Source: Oenanthe sinensis (taxonomy: Eukaryota > Streptophyta > Magnoliopsida > Apiales > Apiaceae). From it: a DNA stretch of 64,000 nucleotides. Positions within the stretch are counted from its first letter, which is position 1. Each line of letters opens with the position of its first letter. The translations under genes were made by a program, and so were the position numbers. The notes below the pieces were generated by a model, which ran no database searches, was not told the origin of the DNA, and saw only the letters and a program-made list of their open reading frames with translations. The stretch is taken from contig CM053809.1 of the NCBI GenBank assembly GCA_028671895.1, positions 34,633,501-34,697,500 on the forward strand. The letters run 5' to 3'. Positions 46,559 to 58,673 of the stretch are shown here, one piece after another.

Positions 46559-49211
46559 TGTGGCTTGTAAAAACTTGATTAAATCATATATTTGATGGTT
46601 TTTTATGTATTACTTTAAGTATGTTTTAGAAATGTCTTCAACCACATAAAAGTGTAAATATAAAAAATTTAATTAAAATAGGCACCCCGTATGTTTTTCT
46701 TTGTCCCGATTAATTTTAAGTGAAAATTTATGATATTTGATATGAAATTTCATTATTCAATGTTTCCATACTAATTTACTATTAGTTGTAAATTTAAATT
46801 ATTAAAATCTAAAGTGAGAATATTTATTTATAAATAAATGAATAATTTTAAAAATAAGAATATGAAAATAAAAATTATAATAACAATTTAAGTTTAGTAT
46901 TATAAATTAAAAATATTAAATATATTTTAATAACTCTTTTAAAAGCCGACGCCTCTACTCTGAATAGATGATAACAGTGATAGTTAAGAAAAATATCACG
47001 GTCTATATGCACCCATACTTGGAATGACCATTATATTCTCGATACTATATAATACACCTTTTCTCTCGGATGATGTTGGAACTGGTTGCCTAATTGCTTT
47101 CGAATAACATCATAAACAAGGGCTCCTGTAAAACAGTGGATCAAGTTTTCATGTCAAGCACATATCAAAAATAAATAATATTTAACATAAAAAAATATTA
47201 TGCACATACATGCTCATTGATACTGATTAATTCATTGTCTTTCTTAAAATTAGTTGATTCTCACATTCTACAATTCCTTATCTTCAGAGGTCAACTGTTT
47301 TTATCATCCTTCAGATCTTTTATATAATAATACTCCATGAAAAGAAATAGAACATATATTGTGAGGTTTAAAAGAGAGTAAATTTGTGAATAAGAAAAAT
47401 ATTGTGATTGTTTTGATTTGGACTCCTAATGATTTCATTAATGCAAAAAAAAAAAGAGACATTCTTTCATATAACACATAGCTGGTTGTTTTACTTTAGC
47501 CCCAATATCTCTTTTATAAATTAATATTTAATATAATTATATTGAACTAACTACACCGCCTTCCCAAGCATAACATTTTTATAGCTAAATATTTAATGAT
47601 AATTAATTTAAACTTTTACCTCCACCACTGCCTCAAAGTTTTTACATGTTCTTTAATTTGTATTTTTTTTGACAGATGCCTGCTTCTATTTAACTTGTTG
47701 TAAAAGATGTATTTCCATGTCCGCAGTTTTCCACTATGAGTATAAATTGATAAGAGGTTTTATAATTATTCAATTTTAACTAAAAATAATATATTTAAAA
47801 TCTTACAAATTTAAATATAGAATTATTATTATTATTTATTTATATTTCTAAATTGTGCTCGTATAAAATTTTAATAGTGAATTTTTTGAGTAATTCATAA
47901 AATAAATTTGATTATTTAAAAAATTGGATGAATAATTTATAAATTTTGAATAATCATGTTTTACAGTTTTAATGATAAGTAACTAAAAAAATTAAATATC
48001 TTTACAAAAAAATTTGACGCAATATTCTTATATTTTATTCACATAATAAAAATAAGTATTAAATATAATATAACGAAAACATGAGATAGAAGAGTAAGAA
48101 AGCAATATTTTTTAGGGATAAATGAAGTGAGAATGTAGGAAAACATGTTTGGAGAGACATCAGTCTTCCATGTGACCCCCCATTAATGCTATTATACACA
48201 TCGATATGGTATTTGTTATAACATGTTCAATATTTGTTCAATCTTAACATTGTCGAATTTTTTAAGAGTAATATATACAACATGCATACCTGAAAGAATA
48301 ATATTATCATTAACATGCGCTTTCACTAAATTTTGACGTATGAATTCAAACCGATAAATTGGAATTTAGAGTATATATGGTTTCTTAAACTCGAGTTAAA
48401 TGTAATATAAATAATTTTTTCCGACCCACTTCTAATTAACTTGCTATAAAAGACAATTCTTATATTTTATTCACATAACAAAAAATAAAAATAAAAAGTA
48501 AATTAAAAATTACAAAAAGCGCCTACGAATAAAGATTAAAAAAATTGAAATGTGAATATAATAATATATTTATTTTGTAATAAAATGAAAAAATAGATTA
48601 AAAATTACTAATACAATATGATTTTAAGTCTGCCACGTCACCTCTCTCAACCCCTGTTATTATATATATAATTTTTTTTTTATTAGTGCATATGCTCTTA
48701 TATTCTAAAACTATTACTATAAAATTTTATAAATACAATATGAGAAAAGTGGTTCGAAAGTCATTTTCAGAAAATTACCTGAGATTAGACTCAAACTTAA
48801 TATAAAAATAAGATATAAATTTTATAAATATAACTCCATCCTATACATTCAAATAAATACTTCGTGTTATTATTGCATTTTATTTTAAGCTCATGATACT
48901 ATGCGAGGATGACCTCTATAGCAGCAATCCCATATAATATTTTATTAAGAAAATTATATTATTTATGAATTATAATATTAAATTTTAAACACATATATTC
49001 CGATGCAAGAAAAATATAATTAAATTTATATAAAAATGAAAACAATTTATTATAAAACAAAAATACACCGTTTTTCATGCCAGGCCAAAAGTTAGTGTTA
49101 TTGGGAACAAACTTACACAGCGTCAGAACGACGCTGATAAATACACACCATATACAGTAATTAAAAAACCATAAAACATCTGAGAACTAAAAGAAACAAT
49201 TTTGTGAAAAG
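46559..49211. other. AT-rich gap and DHAR promoter
   Basis: Mostly low-complexity AT-rich DNA. One exon-like minus-strand segment stands out at 47125-47058 (see findings). The last few hundred bases should be the DHAR promoter and leader. Confidence 0.4.
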
Positions 49212-52200
49212 ATGGCTGTTGAAGTTTGTGTCAAGACTGCTGCAGGGGCTCCTGGTGTTCTTGCGGACTGTATGTATCCATTCAATATAACTGTGTCTAT
49301 ATATATTCATGGGGTTGCTTTTATAATTATGTGATTCTTGATTTTAAGATTGACTAATGGGGGTTTGATTTTTTGGTAATGTTAGGTCCATTTAGCCAAA
49401 GGGTACTTCTTACTTTGGAAGAAAAAGAAGTGCCTTATAAGATGCATTTGATTGATTTGAGTAACAAGCCTCAATGGTCAGTTGGGCTTTTCATGTTTCT
49501 TGTTTTTTGTTTGTGTGTGTGTGAGTGAGAGAGATTAAATTTAATGAATTGTTTTAGGTTATTAGATGCAAACCCTGAAGGGAAGGTGCCTGTGATAAGA
49601 TTTGGGGAAGATGGGAAATGGATAGCTGATTCTGATGTCATTGTTGGACTTCTTGAAGAAAGATACCCTGTCCCTTCCCTTGCTATTCCTCCTCAGTTTA
49701 CCTCTGTGTATGCTCCCCCCCTCTCTGTTTATAGTATAATTTCGATAAATGAATAATCTTGATAATTTGATACATTTCGCTGGCCTCGAAGGCATTTATT
49801 TATGGAGGTTCAACTGTATACATATGCTGTGTGATAGTTTTTGTATGATTGTATATGAAGCCCAGAATTTACTCGTGTTTCTTGTATAGTTGCTTTAGGC
49901 TGAGTTGTTTTTATTTATAATTTAGTAACTTCTTGATTCTGAGGAACAGTAGTGTAGAATGCTCCAGTTTTTTTAAAGGTGACAGCTTTAGTATTGTTTT
50001 GAAGTTTTTCTTTTATGTTATTTGGGATATTATTATATATTCAGTGACATTTCTCTTTCCTTGGAGCAAGATAATTGAGTTGACTAAATGGTCTCGAGAC
50101 ATATTGTTTGGCCAGACTTGACGATGCTGAGTTTTTTGTTTATTTTATGCTTTCTGTGGGATTGTAGGGGAGCAAACATATTTTCTTCTTTCATTAAATT
50201 TTTGAAGAGTAAAGATGCCGGTGATGGTTCAGAGCAGGCTTTGGTTGATGAATTGAAGACCTTTGATGACCACCTCAAGGAACATGCAAGTGATTTAAAA
50301 AAATACCATTATTTTCTAAAGTGCTCCCTTTAGTTTGTAGTAGATAATCTGTATGGTATTTTGAATCAAAGTTGTACTAATTGATAGAGTATCCATTGAT
50401 AGGGGCCATATGTAAATGGCGAAAACATTTGCGCAGTTGATTTGAGTTTGGCACCAAAGCTGTTCCATATGGAGGTGGCTCTCGGGCATTTCAAAAGTTG
50501 GACTACTCCCGCAACCTTGACTAATCTGCTCAACTACATGAAGGTACACAATTAAAGCTAATCTAACCTTTTTTAAATCTTAAGTTTGTTTTTTAGTTTT
50601 CACTCGATGATATCATTGGTGGATTCACGTTTTACGAGTATATTGTTTTTAGTAGACATTTTTTGTTCCGCAAACCTGTGTGCAAATGCTTCTTATGAAA
50701 TATGAAGTAATGTTTGCACATAGTGAGCTTAGTGAGCTCTCATACAGGATGTATTAGATAAAGTTCATTGGTTATGATATATATTTGAGTTCTTGGTTTA
50801 TATTTTTTCCTTCAATATAGAATTCAATTGGAAAATAAAAAAAGAGCGAACAGTCAAACTAAGCCCCATACTGCAAGCCTCACAAACAGACTTCTCACGC
50901 TCAAGCCACCCTGTCTCTTCTGTAATCATTAGTCATTACCCTCTGTCTTACTCCCTTTCTTTCTCTACGTACGTGTATGGCTGATCTCGTGGCCTTGTAG
51001 TTATTCAAAGCCCCTTTTTTAACATCATTAAATTACATATATGATTAGGTTCTGGGAATTATCTTCAGGTTTCAGAGTGTTTAAGGATTTTTTTTTTGGT
51101 TTTAACAATTTCTGATTGTTGGTTTTGTAAAGAATTGAAGATGTCAACAATGTTCATGGGTATGTTATATGATTTGGGTTGTGGTAGTTCAAGGTGGTGA
51201 CTCATCATCATCTGGTATTCTTCATGTAATAGTGATAATTGTATGCCCGTTATGGCGGTCCTATTGGTGATAGAGATTGGTGTTGGACTTTGTTTAACTC
51301 ATGAGATCCCCCCCCCCCCTAATTGTGGTCAGGGGGAAGAGAGTGAAGGTTTTATAAAAGATTATGCTGGAGACAGAGAAGGAAATTAAAGGTTAAGTAT
51401 ATATGAATGAATCACTAAATGGTAATTTTATTGCCTCCATTTGTTAGCTAAATTAGAATGTAAACTATATAGATTGTTCATTGTTGTCTGTTCAATCAGA
51501 TAGGCAGTTCGTAGTTTGCAGTAGAGAAATAGATATGTTAAGTTGAATGCAACAAAATTTTAATATTGACTAATGGTTTGTGTTTGTAACCATTGGAGTT
51601 CTTATTTAAATTCACAAGGCATATAATGTGTATGCCTTGCCCCCTTGCTGGGTTGTCAAGGGGAAGACGGTGAAGTCTTTATTAAATAATTATGACATAG
51701 ACAAAAGGAAATTATTGGTTAAGCATATATGAATGTATTAATAAACTAAATTATCAAGTATAAACTAAATAAATTGGTTGTATATTGGATCAGATAGGCA
51801 GTTCATAATTTGTAATGCAGAAATAGATTGGTTCACTTGAATGCAACAAAATTCTAATATTTGACTAATGGTTTGTGTTTGTAAGCATTGAGTTTTTACT
51901 TGCTGAAATTTGCGAGGCATATAATGTGTATGCCTTGGCCCCTTACTGGGCTATATACCCTGTTTTACATGTTTACACCGTGAAGAAAGTTAACCTGTTC
52001 TTTTGCTTATTATATCAATATATTGCTTAGTGGCACAAGGTATATCTTGCAGCCTAGTTTTTCAGCGGCATTTAAAAAAAAAGTCATGAAACAAATAATT
52101 GACATCTAACTGTTTCTACATAATTCTTGGTATGCCTTGTTTTGCAGTTGCTCTTTACTAGGAAGTCTTTTGAGAAGACCAAGCCTGCAAAAGAACATGT

Positions 52201-52234
52201 CATTGCTGGGTGGGCGCCTAAGGTCAATGCATGA
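49212..52234 (+). CDS. DHAR: Dehydroascorbate reductase (glutathione-dependent)
   Basis: Six exons: 49212-49269, 49386-49476, 49558-49707, 50168-50285, 50403-50543 and 52148-52234; 214 aa, the usual length. DHAR, a GST-superfamily enzyme, reduces dehydroascorbate to ascorbate with glutathione in the ascorbate-glutathione cycle. The catalytic Cys20 lies in DCPFSQRVLLTLEEK. The thioredoxin-fold part continues through NPEGKVPVIRF and DSDVIVGLLEERYP. The helical domain includes GPYVNGENICAVDLSLAPKL. The protein ends KPAKEHVIAGWAPKVNA, as in cytosolic DHARs. No transit peptide is present, so it is cytosolic. Intron 4 uses a GC donor (CAT|GCAAGT) with an AG acceptor, forced by the conserved EHGPY junction; the other introns are GT-AG. 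Intron 5 is 1.6 kb and contains a duplicated segment. Confidence 0.96.
51333..51955. repeat. ~0.3-kb tandem duplication in DHAR intron 5
   Basis: Two diverged copies in direct orientation, starting at about 51333 and 51660. Shared blocks include GGCATATAATGTGTATGCCTT (trimmed; about 51618 and 51917), CAGATAGGCAGTTC (about 51497 and 51792) and TGACTAATGGTTTGTGTTTG. Offsets run from about 327 down to 295 bp because of indels. Confidence 0.85.
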
Positions 52235-53240
52235 GGTTGTTTCGACATGTATTCACATTAGCAGGAGTTGCAATGTATGTCGGTTATGAGACCTTAATGT
52301 GTGATATGATATGCTCGTCCTATTTCTAATAATTGTACTCTGGATATACTGAGAGTAAATAAATGTTTCCGGATTTAATGCCGTCAGGTTGTAGGTATAT
52401 TGACGTGATTGTATTTTTGCCACCACTGTTAGTGCCTATTTCTCAACCCACCATTCTCCTCTGACTGGATTTGCTCAGATGTGCATTTATCCATGCAAGG
52501 ACGGGGACTTGCTCAGTTAATACAGAAAACTAAAGAACTCGTACTCTTGCAGTATCACTCTCAAGTCTCAACTAACTTTAAAGGAGGCCGTGAAGACAAA
52601 AATGGGTGTGTGTTCAATGAGCCAAAAAAAAAAAAAACTTTGTTAAGCCGCTGCTCGTACAGTAGCAGATATTGTGTATTGCATTTTAATAAATGCAATA
52701 GAAAATGTGGTAGAGGTAAATTATGCTCTTTAATTTTTATGATCATCTTGGACTGAGTTTCCGGGTTTTTGATTAAAAAAAAACCTTAAAATACGATTGA
52801 AAATGTACCTTAAAATACGTGTCATCAATCTAATGGGATCGAGGGAGTAGGTAAATGATAAGTATTTCGGGATGGATGAATATGGAGTACAAAACTTTGG
52901 CTCAGAGGATGGTGTGCACTCTCTCCATTTTATAATGTATACAGTATTAAACAAAAAAATGTATAACAAATTTGAGATATATTATTTTTCAAAAAAGATA
53001 ATTAAAATGAGATGAATGAAGTATTAAATCATTTAATTTTTGAGTACTTGTACTTAGTTTTGTAAAGTTATTTGACTATATTTGAGAAAAATAGAAAAAC
53101 AAATTTTAAAATATGGGAAAAAGGTATCTAAAGAGATAACTTACCTAAAATTACTAGTATTTTGAATATAAAAAGTGGATGACATTTTTGTAATAATAGA
53201 ATATGTCCCCATATATTTACAAAAATAACTTTGATATTGT
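52235..53240. other. DHAR 3' region and gap before hAT element
   Basis: DHAR 3' UTR at the left. A stretch near 52760-52880 has GATCGAGGGAGTA, resembling a lone Stowaway-type end, but no partner end was found. No gene. Confidence 0.35.
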
Positions 53241-53248
53241 ATTATAAT

Positions 53249-53820
53249 TAGGGCAGTAAACGAACCGAGTCGAGTCGAGTTTTTTCTTAACGAGTTAGAG
53301 TTTGAGTTTTTTCTTAACGAGTTAGAGTTCGAGCTTTTTCTTAACGAGTCGAGTTGAACTCGATTATCTTAACGATCAGATTTTGTTGTTCGAACTCGAG
53401 TTTGTTAAGAACCGAGTCGAGTTCGAGTTGTTCATGAACTTTAGAGTCGGATCGAACTCGAGTCGAGTTCGAGTTGGTTAATTAATTTTTTTTTGATTTG
53501 GACTTGTTTTTAATGGACCAAATGAGGTCCAAATACAAATAAAATCTTAAGCCCAAGTGCCTTATACTTACACTAACACAATTACATACAATTTAGTAAT
53601 GCAGAGTTCATGTATATTTTATTATTTTTACAAATTTTTATGTATATTGCTTAATGAGTCGAGTTTGAGTCGAGCCCGAGTCAAACTCGAGTCGAGTTCT
53701 TACAAAACTCGGATCGACTCGTTAAGTTTAATGAGTATTTTTTTTTGTTCGAGTTCGAGCTCGAGCTCGATTACTAAATGAGTCGAGCCTAACGATCAGC
53801 TCGGTTCGTTTACAACCCTA
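53249..53820. mobile_element. hAT-type element with TCGAG subterminal arrays
   Basis: 572 bp with termini TAGGGCAGTAAACGAACCGAG and its near-perfect inverse ending TTTACAACCCTA, flanked by a perfect 8-bp duplication ATTATAAT (53241-53248 and 53821-53828). Both subterminal regions are dense in GAGTCGAG, TTCGAG and CTCGAG words. The centre is unrelated AT-rich DNA. No transposase. Confidence 0.9.
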
Positions 53821-53828
53821 ATTATAAT

Positions 53829-54341
53829 AGATGTTAACTTTAGATAGTTATCTAAAGATAATTTTAGGATCATTAAATCCAAAAAAATATATATATATTT
53901 GATAATAGATTAAATGAATTTCCTTTTTGTAATTTGTAGGCATTACAGTAAAAAAAAATATGAGTAGAATTTTGTTGAGTGGATAAGAAAGAGTATAAAG
54001 AATAAAATAAAGGGGAACTTCCTCGTATTAAAATATACTATTACAGAGAGCACATGACTAAAGATTCCAACTGCATACAAACTTTCTAATTGTGTCATTA
54101 TCTGGTTCTGACATGGCGCACAATTATTGGCAGCAACAGCATTTATCAATCTAATGATATATTCTCCATTTGGAACCATGTAAATAATAGTACTCCATCC
54201 GTATATTCATTTTAAGGACCACAAGGGTTCCCTTGTGAATGATTTGTTATATATAGATCAAGAGAAGCAAAGTTTATTTATGCAACAGCAGCAGATCTTT
54301 CTCTGAGCTACCTATGTATTTGCACACACACATGTGTGCAT
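53829..54341. other. Gap between hAT element and TIGR01589-family gene
   Basis: AT-rich; should include the 3' UTR of the minus-strand gene. A lone Stowaway-like end (ACTCCATCCGT, near 54192) is present without a partner. Confidence 0.35.
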
Positions 54342-55513
54342 TCAGTCATTGGAATCTTTGGAGTGATCATCATTTGAACTCTTCGACTGATGATCAGAGA
54401 TCATCTTCTGAATCATCTCATCTGTTTCTGATTCCGACATTCGTTCTGCTTTGTTCTGAGATTGAGAATAAGCCTCAAAGAAGTCCTTGTTTTCCTTCTC
54501 AAGCTCCTTCCACACTGCATGCATGTGCCAAGTCAGAAAATTTATTCATTGTAAAAGATGTGTTACTTCCGATATGCTAGTCATTTAATTTACAACTCCC
54601 ATGCAATTGATGTATCATCATATACTTTCTAAATTGCATGCTTAAACAAAGGATCAAAAGAACAGCATTGAAAAAGAGAAAAAAAAGAGAGGTAATATCA
54701 AGTTACTATTGAAATATTAATATATAAAAAACTACAGAAACATATATATATTTTTTATAATTAAAATTACAGAATATTTGACCTAACACATATGAAACAA
54801 GGTGTGCAAACCTAAGTGTCATCTCAGTTCAGATCAAACTACCACATCACATCCTCGAAAGAACTATGATTTAAATCATATAGAAGTTTATAGCCATTCT
54901 TTTCCAATATCAAATCAGTCAAGAAAAATAAGACTTTTAATTAGTTCTAATCTTCCAAGAGAGGTTTTCATTCTACATCTCATTTTACTATTCTGCGCAT
55001 GTGCAATCTCATGTACTGAATAGGTCAGTAGAAGGCTCTTAAGGAACCTCTTTTGTGTGGGGGTCTGAGGGGAACATTACTTATTTTGACAACAGAAGTA
55101 TATAGTAGCATATCAAGTTAATTAGATCGATCAGTTCATCAGCTTGATATGTACAAAGGCTGATATTTGGTTATGCAGGGTTTTGTTGCTATTCTTGGTT
55201 CTCATGACTTTTACAGTAACATAAAGAGTAACACATCATATCAAAGAGCCAATCAGGAAACAAACCAGTTGAAGTTATGACAGGTTCAATATTTGCATGT
55301 TTTTTTAGGGCTTCCATACAATCTTCTTTTGTCATGTGGAAAATCAAACATTTCTCTATCAGATGTTGTACCTAAAAACCAAAAGTCATAAGGAACTTGC
55401 TGATCAGTAACTAAAAATAGTGAAAAGATATTTGCATTCAACTAAACAAATATACAGGTATCTTGATCAAAAATGAATACCATATGTATGTATGAAGCAG
55501 AAGAGTCCCCCAT
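54342..55513 (-). CDS. Small plant-specific TIGR01589-domain protein
   Basis: Three coding exons, 55513-55481, 55371-55266 and 54514-54342, give 103 aa with GT-AG introns in phase. The N-terminus is MGDSSASYIHM. The domain runs VQHLIEKCLIFHMTKEDCME, then LKKHANIEPVITSTVWKELE, then KENKDFFEAYSQ. This matches the conserved uncharacterised plant domain TIGR01589 in length and motif order. A polar, acidic tail (SETDEMIQKMISDHQ...) follows. No membrane segment or signal peptide. The biochemical function is unknown; some databases carry a misleading 'angiotensin-converting enzyme 2' label for relatives. Possible upstream exons are discussed in the findings. It is convergent with DHAR. Confidence 0.88.
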
Positions 55514-58132
55514 AATCACTCTCAATATGGCAATATGATATGTGTGTGTGTGTGTGTGTGTGTGGTGTTTGCTTCGCTAATCAGGTAGTAAACCTAGTGA
55601 ACAGCGCCTCAGGAAACTAAAGCATAATACCAGGGAGAGGCTGGAAATGATGTATGGTACTGTGGAGGTAGAATAGATCATGACCTGAGATAGTACAAGA
55701 GAATAGTTGAATATATAGCATCATCAGAAATGAGAAGAAATTCAAGTGTGGGGCTAAGACTAAGGAACCCACGTGGGAGATTGCTTATAATTGGTGGAGA
55801 GGGGATTAGAAGAGATTTTGCATACGAAACTTTGGTTGTCTTATAGAAAGCCATTTGGCAGAGTCCCTCCACGTGACAACTTGATCATATTCCTACATAG
55901 AAATTCTCCATGATATATAGACAAATTCACCACACCCAAAAAATCCTACTATTTTAGCTAAATTATCTTATGTCACCAATTACAGCATGCCACGTGGCAT
56001 TACTTATCAAACTTTTTATCTTTCGTGCGAGTAAAAATTGGTATTGCCACTACTTGTATATCTGAGTTGATGCTCCTGGCATAATGTTATAAATGTGATG
56101 TTTTGTAATGTATATGATTGGGAACAAATGCATACAGTCACCAGGCCGACCAATTAAACAGTCATATCTCTTGGTTTCTATCTGATATGTGCCATTGGAT
56201 CTCTAAATTTTGTAATCAGATCATTGTCTTGTTGTTATTATATCTCTCCCTATCATTCTCTTCCTGCACTTCTCTAGAAAGACCAGTCCTTGTGGGGATA
56301 GTATTACTATATCTACCATCAACATAAAGTTTTTTGGCACATCAATCAGCCTTTTAGAATCCTGAAATAAGGCTAGCCTCTCATTTATGATCTCTGAGGG
56401 TGAATTAATTATTGAAGATTATAAAGCCATTGTCCCCTCTAACATAATTATTTATGTTCTATCATTGTAAAATCTCAAATAATTAAAAAAAGAGAGTAGA
56501 TATTATTACCTTTGAAAGGATGGTTCTTCATGATGATGCATAAAGAATTCTGTCTTCTCCTTTTGAATTTGACAGGATTGTCTTTTCTTCATACTGATTA
56601 TTTTACTGCATTGACATACATATCAGATATAGAATATACATAGAGAAATCAATAATTCCTACACAATAGGCCAACTAGCAAAGGGCCTCACATCTGAACA
56701 TTGTGAAATTGATGGTATATGGGTCCAGATTCGCAGCAAATGTTTGTTATGGACACGGCTCCAACAACCAGATACATATGGAATTGGCAGAATCACAGAC
56801 CCTTCTTAAATTTTCTCAAAAAATTGCTGCAGAAACCTCACCAATTTGTTGCAAGAAAAATTCAACGATACCGTGAATTAGGAAGTACAAATCTTAGAAT
56901 GATGTGAACTTTATATAAAATTAAAACTGTGCAAATATATAGATGACGCTGTTAAGAAAGCTAAGCATGTTTCATACAAAGTAACATTATAACCATGTTT
57001 AGTGTAGTGCATTTGATCTTTTGCCTGGGATTGGTCACCTCATTAGTTTCACAATACCCTGTAGTATATATATATATATATCCTGAAATCTGTTTTTTAA
57101 AATTTTAATACCCACTGAATAAGAAAAAATAAATATAATTATGGTCTTACCAAGACTCAGCAGGAGGCATGGTATTGAGGCACTCGTACGTTCATACCAT
57201 GAGAATGTGCTGACAGATTTAAAAATAAATAAATTAAGTATTTTAACCTTTGTGCTGTAATGTGTGTTCTCTCCAACTTTTGTGATCTTTCATGTATGAA
57301 ATTTCTATATCGTCGCTGCTTATAATACAGTTCACAAATATACAAGATTTTTTCGTATAGATTAATGATAGTAGCCTGTCATGAAAGTTCTCCATCCTCC
57401 AAGTACTAAACTGTTGCACCTGTAAAATATTAAAGAAAGCATTTCAAACTGAAGAAGAATTGCCTCTAGTATAACTTATGCAAACAGAAGAGTGAGAATT
57501 TTATTTCCGGTTATTCTTAAACACGCCGTGACCCAGATATGAAATAATGAAATCACCATTCTCAAACCAACACACTTGCATGCCAAAGACATCCTCAGAT
57601 ATACCTTATCAAGTCATGAGACTGAGGTAGAAATGAAACACAGAAGAAAAAATATCAGTGCATCTGGTGAGTGTTGACTGATATATATACCCAAAATTTA
57701 GAGATCCTATGTTTTTGTGAGACGAATATGTATTTTCAAAGTTAAATGACCTATGGGCACCCATCTGAAATAAGGATCACCGAAGCACATAGAATAAAAC
57801 AATCAGTTTACAATTCTCTTATCCTGCATTTTATCTTTCTTAAAAATGTAAAATATATTAGCCTTCTACCAGGTAACTGCAACCTAGCACATGTTCTATG
57901 CCAATTATTGGCTCTCGAATATCAGTTTTATATTAAATATCTATTTCTAGGAGTCAGATAAAATTAATATTGGCGAGGAGATAGGTGTGCGTTCACAAGT
58001 TACATTTTTAGCGTATATATTGTAAGATTAACCAGTCACTTTTAACACAAATGTATAGTTTCTTTGACCAAAGATTAATGTTCTTCAGGTTGGGAGAGTA
58101 CACAACTTGATTCTACGGTCCTTAAGCCTCGC
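55514..58132. other. Upstream region of the TIGR01589-family gene
   Basis: Includes a (TG)n microsatellite at 55541-55564. Two exon-like minus-strand segments, 56605-56510 and 57170-57151, could be leader or N-terminal exons of the small gene. The rest is AT-rich, with no further gene recognised. Confidence 0.4.
55541..55564. repeat. (TG)n microsatellite
   Basis: Twelve uninterrupted TG units just upstream of the first coding exon of the TIGR01589-family gene. Confidence 0.9.
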
Positions 58133-58665
58133 TAGGGGTGAACATAACCCGGCCAACCCGCTCAACCCAACCCAACCCATATTTCGGCCGAACAAATTGA
58201 ACCGTTCAAAATCGAGGGTTGAATGGTTTAATTTTTCAAAAAAACCGTATAAATTGGGTTGGGTTAGGGTTTAACATATTTTGACCCTAACCCAACCCGA
58301 CCAACCCGTTTACACATATAGGCATAGCCCATTATGCCCATTTGACTATTTGGATTGTATTTACTATTTGGTTATTATTTATATTTTATGTCAGACATTT
58401 GGACTATTTATTTGTTATGAAAAATTGTCATTTGTCATTTGGCAGACTATATCAAAGTTATGTTTAAATTTGTTTACAGTTTTGTTGCTTGAAGAAGAGG
58501 GTTTAACCCAAACCAACCCAACCCAATCCGAATTAATTGGGTTGGGTGGGGTTGGGTTACATAATTTTTTTTTTATTAATGGGTTCAATTTTTATCAACC
58601 CGAACTAATTGGGTTGGATCATTTTTTGCTTAAAATCCGCCCAACCCGACCCGTGTTCACCCCTA
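58133..58665. mobile_element. hAT-type element with CCCAA subterminal arrays
   Basis: 533 bp with termini TAGGGGTGAACA and TGTTCACCCCTA. Flanks are AGCCTCGC (58125-58132) and AGCCTGGT (58666-58673), an 8-bp duplication with two mismatches. Subterminal regions are dense in CAACCC, GGGTT and AACCCGACC words. The centre is AT-rich. No transposase. Confidence 0.82.
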
Positions 58666-58673
58666 AGCCTGGT

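Noticed and set aside
52820..52890. Stowaway-like end GATCGAGGGAGTA
   Set aside because: Only one end is visible; no inverted partner or TA duplication within a reasonable distance.
56719..56907. 62-codon plus-strand frame
   Set aside because: No family match; overlaps the region where minus-strand leader exons of the TIGR01589-family gene are more plausible.
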